DNA of 64,000 nt from Clavelina lepadiformis (lineage: Eukaryota; Chordata; Ascidiacea; Aplousobranchia; Clavelinidae). A program made the position numbers and the translations under genes. Below the pieces are notes generated by a model. It saw only the letters and a list, made by a program, of their open reading frames with translations, ran no database searches and was not told where the DNA came from. Shown here piece after piece: positions 11,995-26,900 of this stretch (position 1 is its first letter; every line of letters starts with the position of its first letter). Location: positions 6,386,001 through 6,450,000 of the forward strand of contig NC_135240.1 of NCBI RefSeq assembly GCF_947623445.1, read 5' to 3'.

Positions 11995-14900
11995 TCATCT
12001 TTTTCCTGCTCTGGAGTCGATGGATCCTCGCTTTTGCAAGCTCAGCTCTTGCTCTCGCGCTCTCTTCATCTTTTCAAGAGCTTCAGTCTTCTCTCGATCG
12101 AGCACGATATATTCTACACCTTCTTCGGCTTTCTGTGGCCTGAAATAGAATTTTGTCAATTATTATTATTAATTTAACATACTTCTGAAAAAAATACCGA
12201 GTTGTATCAGCAATCCAATAAAAACATTTAAACCACTGCGTTTGACAGCAAAAGTCAACGTAACAGAGCGCTTTCTTCAGATATTCAAGCAAGAAAGACA
12301 AATGATTAGAACGCAATGTTCCACAACAAAATACCTTTCCACTCCTATACCAGAGTCGTTTTGCGTTCCAGTGAATCCATCACTAGTCGGGAAGTCTTTT
12401 AGCTCGACGTATTTCAACTCCCTCTCGCACGATTCCATTGACGGCGGTGGAACGACGGGAAATTTACTCGGGAAAAAAAGGGTGCTGTTACCTCCGTAGT
12501 CGGGCTTCTACACAAAACGACAATAATTACCATTTGATCTTACTAAGGGTAACAATATAGTAAAGGTTTAGTTTAAACAAACAAAGTAATCAATTCCAAG
12601 AAATAGCCGAAGATTTGATAGAAGAAAACTTTCTGTGTTCAACTTACAAACATGCTCGATTTGGGCGGCCTGGTTGGATTCACGCCGAAATCACGCATCG
12701 ATCTTTGCTGGTAAAAAACGCTCTCATCCCAGAAACCAGCACTAGGTGGGGCACCTCGCACCATGCATAGGGGTTTTGGCGGACGACCAGGAACAGGAGG
12801 GGCATGGGTCCTTTGTCGAGGGCCAGTGTGGGTTAAGGATGGGCTTCGAGTGGCTTGGTTGTCAAAGGTAAGTTTATGAGTTCGGTCAACCGCAGAGGTC
12901 ATGGCGTAAGGTCTTCCAGGAAGATGATTGGCCATTGTAGCCGACGGGGGAGTCCTGGGTGACAAGCTTGATGAGCTTGAGTGCTTAGGGGGTCTTTCAG
13001 GAGGCAAGAGTCTGTCTTGTGACCGCCCATGGGACAAATTTTCCGTGAAATGCCGATTAGATAAAACAGGGGTCGATGATAAAGTGTGGGTGATTGTGGC
13101 ATGGGGCGGGGACAGGGGGCTGTCCACCACTTGGGGCTGATTCACGGGGCTGTTAGCGTCGCTCGGTGAATCTTCGTAACTACTCCGGGAGTGATGCTGT
13201 TTGCTAAACAACCAATCAAAAAGATAATGATTAGTTCATGACGAAAAATCGAGGCTGTTCTATCCAACTACAAATACAGCCCAAACAATTGGTCTGAGCA
13301 ACAGTGACAAGCGAACTATTAATCTAAGTCTAACAAAACATGAAGCACAATGCGAGAAAAATTCACCAGAACACCTTAGGAGTCTTTATTTTAACAAGAT
13401 AACACGTTTTTTCACAGCAATACCTTGTTTCAGACAACCCGCTATCCGAACCTAAGCTTTTTCTGCCAGGTTTGAGATCCCGCTTGACAGGAGGTGGCTC
13501 AGAAGCCGCGGCTGGTCTACTGGCACTTGGCATCGGTGACTTGCTCATCGTGAAAGCTGGGCTGTTCATCAGAGCATTAGCTCCGGCCATGCAAGTATAT
13601 GCTTGTGGATCATTGAAAGCTGCATTGAAAGTTTAGAAATTAAATTGATTTTGCTTTGAATAAACAAGTTAAGGTCATACAATGCAAAAGCATCAATAAA
13701 TCACTCGCTCATAAAGCTAAAGGATTTTGCAAAACAATTGAAAGATTTTAAAATTTTGAACAACCTTCAGGAAGGAGCATATCGGCCTGATCAAGCATCA
13801 TCTCATAGTTGGGATGGGCATCGTCTTGAATCTCGGCTAAATGACCATTGACTGGTATCTTAGACGGGGTATCATAATTACAGAAGCCATTTGTTGGTGA
13901 CTCAGAGACTGATTTTGTGTTTGGCGTCGTAACCTCACTCTCTGCAACTGCAGCCTTTCCAGCAATGGGTTTTGGAGTATCGTGATTGCTGAAACCATCT
14001 TTGTTCTCTGGGGAAGGGTCGCTCTGAGCTTGTATGGTTGCCGTGGAAATATCGTACACTGCCCCGGCTGGTGATCGGCTCCGAGTCGAGTCTGAAAGCA
14101 TTTTTTGATATTTAGTTTCATAAGAAACCTTAACTACAGAACTTTTATCAACATGAACCATTGTTGTAGAATAACATTTGGCCAAAGTCGTGATAACTCG
14201 AGTCAAAAAGTAACTTAGTTCAAGTCTGACTCGAGTCAATTCTTTCAAAAACTTGACTCGACTCCATTTCAAGAAAACTACAAAAAAGACTGAGTCGAGT
14301 GAATAGTTGACATGACTCATCTTAACTCGAGTCATTCCCTGTTGGTTAAACGTTAGAATAAGACAGAAAGTAATCTTTTCTGATTTCGTCTGAGAACAAT
14401 GATTCAGGTGCGCTTTACCACATATAGCAGTAGCACTAAGTACATTATAAATGTATTTTCAAATGCCTCAGTACATTTACAAATGCATGCAGTGCAGCTA
14501 ATTGACCAAAACTTTTAAAAAATGGGAACACTTCTTGTCGACAAAAATGATGTTTGGCTTTTGATTTAAATGAGTTAGTTTTAGATGTTAATTAAGTCAA
14601 TTTGATTCAAATTTCATTTACAAATTTCATGGCTTGTGACCTGTGAGCTGAATTCAGCAGGTGAAAAACATACAACACTATTGTATTGTTAACACTTAAC
14701 ACTATAATGCATATAACACCATTGTTTAAAAACTGTTAAGAGCACATGCAGTTTGAGTTGTTTTGGAAAGAACTGATTTTTTCAGAGATCATTATGGCTT
14801 CGAAATTACAAATTTATTAAATATTCAATTAACCTGAGGAACTTCCAGTCCCACTGCTGCTACTGCAACTCACAGATCTTGATCCTTTATCTGAAGATGA

Positions 14901-17900
14901 GAGGCTCTGGCTTCCCACAGATCTCTGAAGAAGATGTTTTAAGATTCACAGCAAGTAAAACAACAACCATTACACAACGATTAAAGTTTGTAATCCAAAC
15001 CTTGGGACCATTGGCTTCTGAGATCGGAATGGTGTGGGTGATCCTGCTGTGAGCGGGCGACAGTTGGTTATGTCCATTGTCATGGTTTAAAAGTGCGTGT
15101 GGTGGAGAGTCTGGAACTGCAACAGCAGTGTGCGGTGGAGATACAGAACCCGAGCTACTTCTGCGAGGATCCACATCTTGCTCTGGATATGACTTATCAC
15201 TGTTCAGTTTCTGCTCGCAAACTGCTGGATGATTTGTCTTGTCGGGCATGCTCTGTTTGAGCGTCGATTCTGACTTGGGTGGTCTTGGGGGAGGAGTGTT
15301 TGACTTCCTCATGGTCATAATCGGACTTGGAGCTACTTGTAGGTTAGGGTTATTACACTGCGCCATGCTCGGGTTGTATAGTAACTGTCCAGGCCGATGA
15401 TCGATCGACCGTCTACGTGCATGAGACGGAGATCTATACTGGTTGGTTTCAGCAGCGAGTTCATTGGCAACACTTTCCAGTTGTCCAACACTCGAGCTCC
15501 GTCGTAGCTTGGGCATCGCTGGGGACATGTGTGCACTCTGTATTCTGGCCGGAGAACCTCTGCTAATATACGGAGACAGGGTGCTACTGGATGAATAAAA
15601 TGACCCCTTTGGTTGATGAGGGTACGAGTGTTGGTGATGTGGGGAGGAAAGGTATCTCGACGGTACTGGTCCGTCGGACATTTGATTTCGCGGGGAACCG
15701 TACTTCACTTCTGCTTGCATCGGAGAGTTGAAAAACACAGAACTAGACACCTGTACGTTAAAACAAGCAATTTAGCATAAAAACAACTTTACCACATGTA
15801 CAAAACGTTAAAGTTAAACATAACTGTTTCTACTACTTTGTTAAGTTTCAATAATTGAACAAATTTCAACAATACGATGTGATAAACTAGGTTCTCTTCA
15901 TTAGATAATGTTATAAATATACACCTGTGAACTTGCAGATCTGTTTGTTGGGGAGAAAACTGAACGTCCAGTTCCAGGGCACTGCTGCTCATACTGCTGG
16001 GGCATTGCATCATACCTTTGCATATTCGCAAACGTACCAAACCCTGCCTCTGCAATACAAAACAATGGTGTAAAAACTTATGGCAATGAATTGGACGGAG
16101 AGCAGACGGACGGAGCAGGAGAAAGCGAAACTTAATCTAGCAATAGAAACAGCAGAAATAGAAAAAAATGAATACTGCAAATAAAGCACCATGTTAAAAC
16201 TTGCTTTTACCTGCACTTGCGTCGGCTGTGTTAATGTATTCGGTTGCAGAGCTGTTGCCACCAGAAGGAAGTCGGTTGTAAGGCTTAGCATGAGTCGAGG
16301 CATTGCTACTGCTATTTGTATGGCTTCCTGTAAAATAAACGATATATCAGTACGACGAAATGTGCTGATTATAAAGTGGAAAGAATTTTTCACAAAACGC
16401 CTCAGTAAAATTGCACAAATCTTCTGTGTACAAACTCAAACGGAAAAGTCAAACTACTTAGTGAAAAAAATAAAGCTACATCGAGAAATAAAAGCGACAC
16501 ATTAAAATAATTGACTGCAACATCACAAGCCAAAAAGCATTTTGGATAAAATTCTAAATCATACGACACAGGACAGCAATGTGACCAGTATTGGCCAAAC
16601 CCATTAAACCACAAAGTGTGTTGTCATAAAGTTAATTGAAGCACTTATACATCATAATATGAGACTATGAAGTCATAGCAAATTGAGCCAAATTGTCACC
16701 ACTTTCACCAATAATTTCTCTACTAATGATCAACGTACGGTAGCACGGTAGTTATTCACAGCCCCTGGGCGAAATTTAAACAAAATTCAGCTTTTTGTTA
16801 CTCGTTTTTCATGCTATTGAAAACACCAACGTCATTCTAATTACATACGAGTGTGCTGGAAGTGATATTTAAGCAGATAAGAGGTGTGGACAAGAGTAAC
16901 CTCATAATGTGGCAAATTAGATCTCGTCTCTAATCAACAATCTAATGCTGTAACACTTCTACAAAACAAACCATCAGGAACGGATTTGCATATCAGGTAA
17001 AGCGGCTGTTGGTTTTAAATTTACTCTAATTGCATCTAAATAAATCATTCGTCAACACCAGCAATATCAAACACTGTACTCTGAGAGCGGGGGTATGAGC
17101 TATTGATTATATAAATATAGAACTGCAGAAATCCCCAAACCTCTACGAAGAAATGCACAAGATCACTGGTAACTTGAATTCAACACAAAATAACATTCTG
17201 CCACGACAGCACCAGCAGCTGAGCAAGTATCCCGAAGAAGGGCTTGGTTAATTAGAATGTATGCCCATACATGCTAAATTCCATGCATAGTTCAGACTGC
17301 GGACACGGGTTTTGTATAAATATACCAGAACAGGCTTTCATAAGCTCAATATAGCATCACGAGGCCATATATAGTAGCTAGGTACAGATTAATGAAAAGA
17401 TTAAAAACTAATTCACGGCATGCACTGTATCGACTGCAAAGGGACTGTAAATGTGTGCCAGTCAAAATTAGGATTTAAACTGAAGACATTGTACAAAAAA
17501 CAAACAAGGCCAAGGAAAAGTTGTTCACGTTTACAGTTCTATTTAATCTTATTTGGTGGGTATGTGTGTACAATAAACATTTCAGAGTGTTACCTAACAG
17601 GGGATTTCCCATGTCATCAACATGAAATTCTCGCTGCAGATTTAAAGGAACTCGGTTCAATTCGGAATCGTCTATTGGTGACAGGCCGTGACTAGACTGG
17701 TGGAAAAAAGTAATTCAAGAAATTAGAAAAAAGGACAAGTGTGGCAGATTTGACGAGTAAACAGACGCTAAGCACCGGCAAATAAGGATAACAAACACCA
17801 AGTTCACTTACACGATAAGACCTTGTCCTGGCTTCTGTAACAACATCATCATCTTCGTCATCATCAGGGGGAAAGGAAGTTCCACTTTGCTCAGGGCTCC

Positions 17901-20900
17901 TAATCTGAGGTCTTACCCCACCAGCTGTGCATTAAAGAAAGGTTATCTGCACCAAATTATAGCATTTAAGGTTTCTTTTAAGCTGCAGATTTAAATTTTA
18001 CAATTTATTCCTTTTTATAATTCATTTCTTTTTTTATGTTTTACAAAGTTTTAAAGCTACTGGTATTTTGTATGACAAGCTCTACTTCAATGGGTAACAA
18101 AGTGCCATGGCATCACAAAAGCATGAATTGAAGATACCGTAAATGCTAAACAGAGCATAGCAGTGTTATCGATAAAAAGATGTACCATTGACAGGTGGTG
18201 GTGGAGGGGGACAGTCGGGCATGCTGTCCAATCTTTGATTTCTTATGTTTGCTACAAAACGCATGTGAGGAACTTTAATTGGCTGATCAATGATTACATC
18301 GCTGTTGTTGTCGCTTGCCGTGCCTTCGTGAGTGAAGACGCTGTCCGTGGACGTACGCCGTTCGCAGAACTGCGTAGTAATATGAGAGCGGTTAATTTTG
18401 TTGTCAAATTCGACGTCAAGTTTTCAAACCATTGCTACAAATATTTGAAAACATCACAATTTAACATAAACCACGAAGAAAATTTCTACTACTTTAACAC
18501 CCTCATAATTGCTTTTAACAATATAAAATCTAAAGGGATAACCTGTTTATCTGTACACTCCTTATATTAAATCATAACCTTTCCACATGAAATCCGCGAA
18601 GGGAATATACGCTAAGTACATATAAATTAATTATATGCGTAGGCAGAAAATGATTGGATCAATGTGGCATTATAACTAACACGACTTGATTACTACTTTG
18701 ACTGCTACCATTAGATAGTAAACCGATACAGGCAAGCGCTAAAAATTTTATCCTGAGTGACAAGATACAACATGATCACACACAGGTGCTTATATCCTCT
18801 ATGTTTAAAAGTTGCTGCCCATTGCAGTTTTTTATCTTGCGATGTTTGCGTGATGTCTTTATGACATTAATTGTGGGGTGTACAACACTTGGTACTTTTC
18901 TTGTGGTGGCACATCATATTCTGAGGACACCTAAAGAAGCACGCTTATGCTTGCGAAAGCTCTTGTAGAAGAATCAAAAATGAAGTTAACCTCAGAGCGC
19001 CACCACCTTATATCTTGTTTTTTATTTTACTATCTACCGGGTTAACTCGGTTCAGCCGCCATCAACTTTGTAGATCATACTCTGAGCAAGTGTTATTGAA
19101 CACACAAAAGTAAGCTGCAAAAGGCCGACTGTGACTGCTGCAAATGGAAAAATTACCTTGCCAACAGTGAGTAGGCTATTGTCTTCAAGTATCTCCTCAG
19201 CTGCTTCTGCTGTATTGCAGTCGGTTAATAGCAGGTAATCAGAGCTGCTCTGTGGAAACAAAAAGGAAAAAGCCAATGCTTAATTTCTGCTAATCATTTC
19301 AAACAGAATCGTACATTGCAATTTAAATAATAATAACCACTTGCTATGAATCCTTTGAACAGATCTGGTCTAAAAATTCTAATCTTGTAAAAAAAGCATG
19401 AGAGGGGAATGCTGTTGTTGGATAAACATTGCCTTAATTACTTCGACATTTAAATTATTCATGAAAAGCATTTACCGGTGGTGCTTCTAGATCCTTGGCA
19501 TAGCTATAACTGCTCTTCTCATCAAGTGCACTGACTTGTTGCCTAAATGGACCTAAAAAGCATTTTACGATGAAAATACTGAACGACAGTCTAACATCGG
19601 TGGACCTTGTTTCACAAATGCCTTGATTGTTACTTTACAGCTAAATAAAATAACATTAACTTGTTTAAGGTTGCAGTTTTGCAAGTTTCGATTGGTATTT
19701 TGGCAATCGGCTTCTACAATTACGTTTCAATTCATTCAGAGCCATGGATCTGTCATAGATATCATATATTGGAAACTACCTGCCACGGAAACTTGGCCAG
19801 ATCCAGATGAAGACGCAGTACTTGACCTTGTCTGTTTCACTTCATCCTCGGTGGGATTATCATTTGCATCGGTGTTTGGACGACGGATTATTTTTGATCG
19901 GTTCGTGATTGTACCGCGAGGACGGGGTAATGGGGCAGGCGCATCCCCATCTCTACAGAAAAGAAACAACAAAATTTAACATAAAACTTGTTTAAGGACC
20001 ACACTGTTTGCCAAAAAAAGAAAATTTATTTTTGTCTTAAGATTTGGCCAACTAAATTAAGTTAAAATTTAACTAAACAAATAACTTCATACGAATTTTA
20101 GTGAAATAATGTGAGCCTAGGTGTAGTTGAAACTCATTATACCGGTCTTCGTTTTCAAGTAAAGGAGCGTTGCCATTCTGATAATTTCTTCCACTGATTG
20201 GTTGAACAGCTTTAAAAGTCTGTTGTTGAGTTCCCAAGTTCTGATTTTCCGGGGTATCTAAAAATCAACATTACACCTATCAATTAAATTGCTTTTAAGC
20301 GCAGAAATAGATTATTTTGTGATTACCTAAGCCTAATTATATACATCCTAATTGCATTTTCTTTTCCTTTAACCTTTGCACATACCAATGAAATTTTCCA
20401 CACACCGTATCACAATGCACATTCATTCCAAAACGAAACATCGAAAAATTAACAATTATTATAGATCAAACCTTACGCTAACAAACAGCTAATAGCAAGT
20501 TTACAAAGGCAGGGAAAAACAAACACAACATGTATTGTTCTGTTCTCCATTTGCAAGTTATAAAAATACTTTGTTTAAAATCTGAATATTTACCGTGATT
20601 AAAACCACACAAGTCACAGAGATATCGAACCCAAGATGACATTTCCAAGTTGCTTTCAGCGACTAAATAATAGGTACGTGTTTTTGTAACAATGTCAAAC
20701 ACGAATTGGTGATCAGGGTCCTTGCGGTCGTATTTTATTGGAACATTAGCATCAATCTGCAACACAGTAATAGATTTAAATTATTGCTGATTGGTTAAAA
20801 GTGATGTGATGACTAATGGTTAACTACCAAAGATCAATCACCGCCAGTGGTCATGGCATGTCATGGCAGTCACCAATCATGGTCAGTAATGGGGCATTAT

Positions 20901-23900
20901 AGGCAACCAGACTGGATTTGAAAAATGAAATCACTGTGCAACTGGGAGTTTCGCTGATCCCATATATGGGCACTGAGAAGTGTGGGTGTACTACAAATAC
21001 CATACCCTAGCTTGCTATAAACAACATTAACAAGACGCCGGTATGAGCTGATGCTATCGGACAAACAATTTTGCATGAACTTTAAGAAGCCGGTAACCGA
21101 TAACAGCTGCAAAACATAACATAAATAAATATTTACACATTTTTATCATCCATTACATGGGTCAGCGGGGAGACTTTAAATGTGACGTTAGTTTTTTTAT
21201 ACTGTATAAGGAAACCCTGGGGCAAATCGTTAATCTCGCAAAGTATCTATGGTTTATAGATGATAAACAAGCACTATATATAGCCTTGTTCAGTGCTTGT
21301 ACTGTACAGCACGTGTTTATTTTGTGATATATAGGACGACCTGCTAAATTTTATCAAATTGTAAACTTTGAACCTTTTTTAGGAACTTAGTCACTGATTA
21401 AGCAAATTGTTTAAGGCTGAGCAGGCCATCAAGGCAGGTAAAGTAGCAATGCTGCACTCAACAACAAAAAAATTATTGTTCAAAGTTGAAAAAATTTATC
21501 ATCAGATAATTTACTGAATTTAAGCTGTGCAGTTACTATAATGCAGGCCTGAACAAAGAAATTTTAGCAGCTGGACGAAAAATCGCTTTTGCAATTGTCT
21601 TCAGGTGGGCAATTTTGACAATATTGAAGGGACAGGTCTGTGATATGGAATATTGAATTAAATTTGTAATTCAGTTTTTTTTTTATGAATGAATTTTATA
21701 TTTTCCAAAACTAATATACTTGCAAGCAGAGCCTGTACATTCCTAACTTAATGAAGGATCATATCACAAGTCCTTTCCCTGAGATCAATACATTGACAGC
21801 ACGGTCCTTGCAATTTTTTAAATATTTCGTGGATCTTACTTCTCAATCCTGCTCAGAACACAATACATCTAAATACTCACAGTATCACTGACAATAGTGC
21901 AATAAAATGGCAAATAAAAATTTTAACAATTGCAAAGATTGTTTTGTATACATGTGTTTTTTATATGCTACAGTATAAAAAATGCCTGATCAAAATCATA
22001 TTCACGAATGATACACATAGCAAAACATAGAAATATAAACGCCACTTACAAATTACCCATTCACGAAACACTCTTGAGTAAATTCACAAAGTAAATCATA
22101 TGGCATATTATTCACTGTACCGCACACTGGTTGGCTTACTTGAGAGCATTCATCCAAGGTTATTGCTTTTATTGGCCGCTTTGAGCCTTGGTGTCGGAAG
22201 TATTCCAAAACATTCGGATCGCCAGACAGACGTCCAGACCTAAGCACAAACCATCGCTTCTTCCAAGCCTGTATTAGAATAATTTAATAATTCATGATCC
22301 AATGCATTAAATGGATTACATACGCCAAATGAAAATGAAAAATCTCAAAAAGTATCAGTAAGAGAACACCATAGACCTAAGCCTAAGGAATTCCAGAAAA
22401 CAACCATATAATTGTTGTACGTTTACTAGGTCATGTTTAGTAAATCTCAACACTTCAGGCTGAAAACATTGAGAGAACAGAAAGTACAAAGGACAAAACT
22501 GAAGGTAATCTGGACATCATTAATAAAAAAATATCCAACAGTTTAACATAATATCAACCGTGGTTTAATGCAGGTTATTGACAAAATTTGGAAGTATTCA
22601 AATTTAAGACGTTAAGGTTCAGCTTGTAGTTAAGTAACCAACGCCATAACGACCCAACCCTAAATCCCTATTAGATATAATGATCTACGATCGTCGACAG
22701 ACATAACACAAACCGTGATGTTAGGTGAACTTTCACACGAGTTAGTTGCAAACCGCGGATTGCGAAGAATGACCAGAATTTCAAACCTATTTTTTCCGTG
22801 GTTAGGCTAGCTGCGATTCGATGCCTGGCATTATATAAAACTAGCCATGAAGGCACAAAACTTAATTTGTCTGGCAGTTTCTGTCAAACTAATTTGTTTA
22901 CCTGCTTCAATCATCGCAAACTGTCGCAAAGTATAAGAAAACGTCAACGAAAATTAAATTTTCTTTGGACAACGTAAAAGCATAGCTTACTGTATGGGTA
23001 GCCTAGATTAAAGTCACGCGGTAAGATTGCTGTTTCACACAGCTTTGAAGTGATCACTTTTCTACAACAAACGCTAAGAGGTTTATAGTTCCTCTGACGA
23101 CTAAGTCTTCCCCTAATGCTCCATTTAACTTCAAAAACAGTGTCTTTAAACTCGTTTAAACCCTTGCGCAAATTTCCATCAGCCGGCAATACGTGCACTC
23201 CAGCTGCCCTAACTGAGCTCCTGGTATCAGAAACGCACTAACTATTTATTCCAGGAATGGTCAAATTACATGTTAAACCGTGAAAAGGGTTTAGGCAAGA
23301 ACAAATAAACGCCGACGCCACCAGCGCACAGAATGACGCCAAGGTTGGGCGCATTGTCAATGCCTCAACCTCTAGTAACAATAAACACGAAATCAAGTGT
23401 TCGAAAATCCTTTAATGGCCTATCATCATGCTGTTTACTGGGGAATATGTTCGAATATGGGGGCGGATGACCTATAATCTAGGAAACCATCGACCTGATT
23501 TATGTAATGCCCCTTCCATAGTCATCTGAGAAAACAAACAAGTCTCAGGTGTCTGCAAGTTATTTACAACTGCTACCTTTGTCGCCGATGATATCTCTGA
23601 AGCACATGTAAACAATCTAACCGGCTCTTTTACGAACTTATCTACACCTGGTATTAGCATGTGGTAACGCAACACGAGTGTATTGACAGTACTGTATTAT
23701 AAATGATTGACCAAGCGGGTCAACAGCCTTGAGCGTAGCAGCGTGGACAATCTTTAAGTGTTTATTGATCGCATTTGTCGTTTGCTTTCAGCATACGTCA
23801 CCGTTTGAGAAGTTCATCAAACAGCGCGATTCTAGAGACCAATCACGTTTGCACAAACTGATCACGTAAACGCCGTGGCATTCCTTTATACTTGAGCTAT

Positions 23901-26900
23901 TACGTCAAAAACGGAATTACTGCATGACGAAAAAGCACAAGACACAGCTGAAGACTTTGACATGGAAGAATTAAACATCAGAAGGCAAGAAAGCGAAACT
24001 AAATTAGCTCGTATTTCTAGAACAGTATGTATGCTATTTCCTGGCTTTCAAGAGCGAAGTTTGGCAGCCGTTTGAAGCAACTAGAAGCCATCGTCCGAAA
24101 CTAATTACTGGCTCTACCTATGTCCAAAAGCCAACTACTTTGGAAATTCTTACTCACTTAGAACAACCAAAGAGTTAGTGTTAGGCTTCTTCCACTTTTA
24201 AAAGATATTTAAAGAAATGGTCACTTATGCGCGTTATGCTCGCTTTAAACGAAAACCTCACATTTATGGCATGAGAACACCTTTTCCTCTACAACATAGT
24301 CTACTTCATAACAGATTACAACAACCAACACGTCTGTCTATTTTTAACTTGTTGCTCTGGCATTTGTGGGGATGTCACTATAAACTGTAATAGAACTAAC
24401 GACACGTCACACGTAGCTGTTACATAAGGTGAAACAAGCGGCGAAAACTCGATAACAAACTACAGTAATCATCTACGCTAATACAAAAATACAGCCAGCA
24501 AACGAAGCACCTGGCTACTTCTCGCGCAGTGCGAACTCATGACGTTCGGGCTTACTTTGCTGGCTGTCGTATCAACCTGCGAGCCTAGTCAAACAGAGAA
24601 GCAATAGACCAAGCGACCGAGTAAACAAAACATCACGTCTATTCAATCGTCTCGGACCAAATCCCAAACCCATTGCACAGAGCATAGGCGCATGGAACAC
24701 GGCTCACCTGAGCAAGTTTAACCAATGTGCAAACAGGTTTGCCGGAATGGGGTTTATGACAAGCTGTAAATGTGCGGCTAAGTTTACAAAATAGAACGTC
24801 CAGTCCAACGTGGCGGCACTAATTCGCCTAAATTAAACCAAAACGCAAAGAAATGAACAACGCTAACACCTCGCCGTTGGTTTGCGGGATAAATAAACAA
24901 GACACCGTACGGTCTCCCGTTAAAGTCAATTATGTCTTCATAAAGCAGATCGATGGCAAGAAAGTTTCAGAAAATATTTGGGATAACTGAATGTACCCAA
25001 ACAAAACTAACCTAACGCCAACTGCGACAGGTCACGCAAGACATTTTCTACTGGACTTCAGTCGATCTCTAAGAGCACAAAGGCACAGGTAAGACCTGCC
25101 GGCGGACTCGGTAGTGTTGATCACCACAGATTTTTCCCTCTCAAATTACCACCTTGTAAAAAAGAAAAATATGTGATGGACTCTTTTCTAAGGGTACTTC
25201 GGGAATTCCCAACTCTGCCCTATGAATCACAAACGCTTTTATTACGATGACGTAAGCTATGTGCGGCCAAGAAGCAAAACACATGGCAATGATGAAATAT
25301 TTTTATTAACTGAATGACCATAAAGCTATATTTATACTAAACTTATGCGCGGTTCAAGATTTTCGAAGGAAACGACCTCTGAGTAAGACCTCAGGCTAAA
25401 AACTACAATGTTTTGTAATGCTACTAAATATACAACACAAGCGGTACAACTTCACAAATCTTTTCACATGTTATGGTTAAAACATATTTTTCCCTCGAAC
25501 TACGTTTCGTGGTGTCCTTACCTTTAACTTGCGAGAGGCAAAAAGTAATAATCACGGAAGTAGTCGCATCTGCTCACACAGCAAAAAATGGACACGAGCC
25601 AAGAGAAACTAACAATGCACGGGAACGCAAAACACAAATACAGACGAGCTACACAAAATTTGGACCGAGTAGCACGTATCGCTGTGATTGCAGCAAAAAC
25701 GCAACAGCCAAATGAAACAAAGCCAAAGGAAGCGGTTGCAGCGAAACAAATTGCCTTGTCGCGCTTCGTCTGACACATTGCAAACAGTTGTTACGGTGTT
25801 GGTTTTTTTGTAGCGAAGCATTGAATCGGGACAAGGCTCGTTCTAGTACGTGCGCGTGCCGGGTATAATTGGACCAAACTGCAACGAAGACACATTCCGA
25901 GATAAAGCAATTTCCATTTGTGGTTATTATCAATATTTTTGTTAATCTACTTCAATGAAAAGATATAAGTATTGGTGAGCAAATTTCCATTTAGAAATAC
26001 CGATAGAAATATGCGGCCTTTACAAAGAGCGGTACAATGCGGCAATGAACAGAGAACGATAAGGTTAATAACGAGACGCGCTAAACGTGTAAAAAACATG
26101 TTTAATATTTCATACGTTTCGTATAGAATTGTTTTCCATTACTTTGGGTCTTATATTCGTTCTATGCATAAAGCAACAGACATGAAGTTGGTTGCAGGTT
26201 CTCTAGTTATATATACAGTAGTTATTCATTGTTATTAAGCAACTTTGCCTACAAACAAGCAAATGAATGCAACCAACTTTATCTGGGTATACCTAACTGA
26301 ATAGAAAAACCACAAGACAGGTAACCAAATTCACGTTTTGAATAAGTAACTGTAATAGTAACCACAAAACTTGCAACCAAGTTCAAATAGGTTAAGAATC
26401 GCAACGTTCTGTTGCAATGAAATTTAACAAAAATATCGGTTTAAATCAGTTCAAGCAGACGGGATATTTTTAAGAATTTACACAAACAAAAATGTCGAAC
26501 AAGCTAACGTCACCTAGTCATCATTTGTCTTGCGCGCCAAGTCGATACTCGGAACCAGTGTGATGGATGTTGTTGTTGAGGTTCGTAAACTATGGCCATT
26601 TCCCGCCACGCTGGCGATACCGTGTCATTACTGTCAGTTACCTCAGCATCGAATCGTTCCTAATTTAGCCACCCAGGCTAAAAATAAATCGGCTTATGGT
26701 TCGGAGCGATGCAAGCGTCCTCAAGTTAATGCTGTGTCGTAAATCTTCGCCAAAAAGTGGTTTCACCACTTTTCGTTAATTAGACACGTCAGTCGCCAGG
26801 AACCTCAATGGTAAAAGGCATGCGATCAGGGAATTTCGACTTGCTTGTGCTGTATGTTCTTTGTTGCTCCTTGCACCATCTGATGTTCTTGCGGTACAAT

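Noticed and set aside
20897..21112. Minus-strand frame resembling a PH-domain first strand (VTGFLKF) inside the GAB gene
   Set aside because: It lies between PH exons 2 and 3 in the wrong order; the true first PH exon is at 28823-28894 and all phases fit without it.
25473..25933. Overlapping open frames in five reading frames
   Set aside because: Mutually overlapping frames in a GAB intron with no splice sites or domains; reflects fewer stop codons in a locally less AT-rich stretch.
26753..26773. Perfect 9-bp hairpin with 3-base loop
   Set aside because: Does not match the histone stem-loop or any RNA element I know; short palindromes of this size occur by chance in a 6.5-kb intron.
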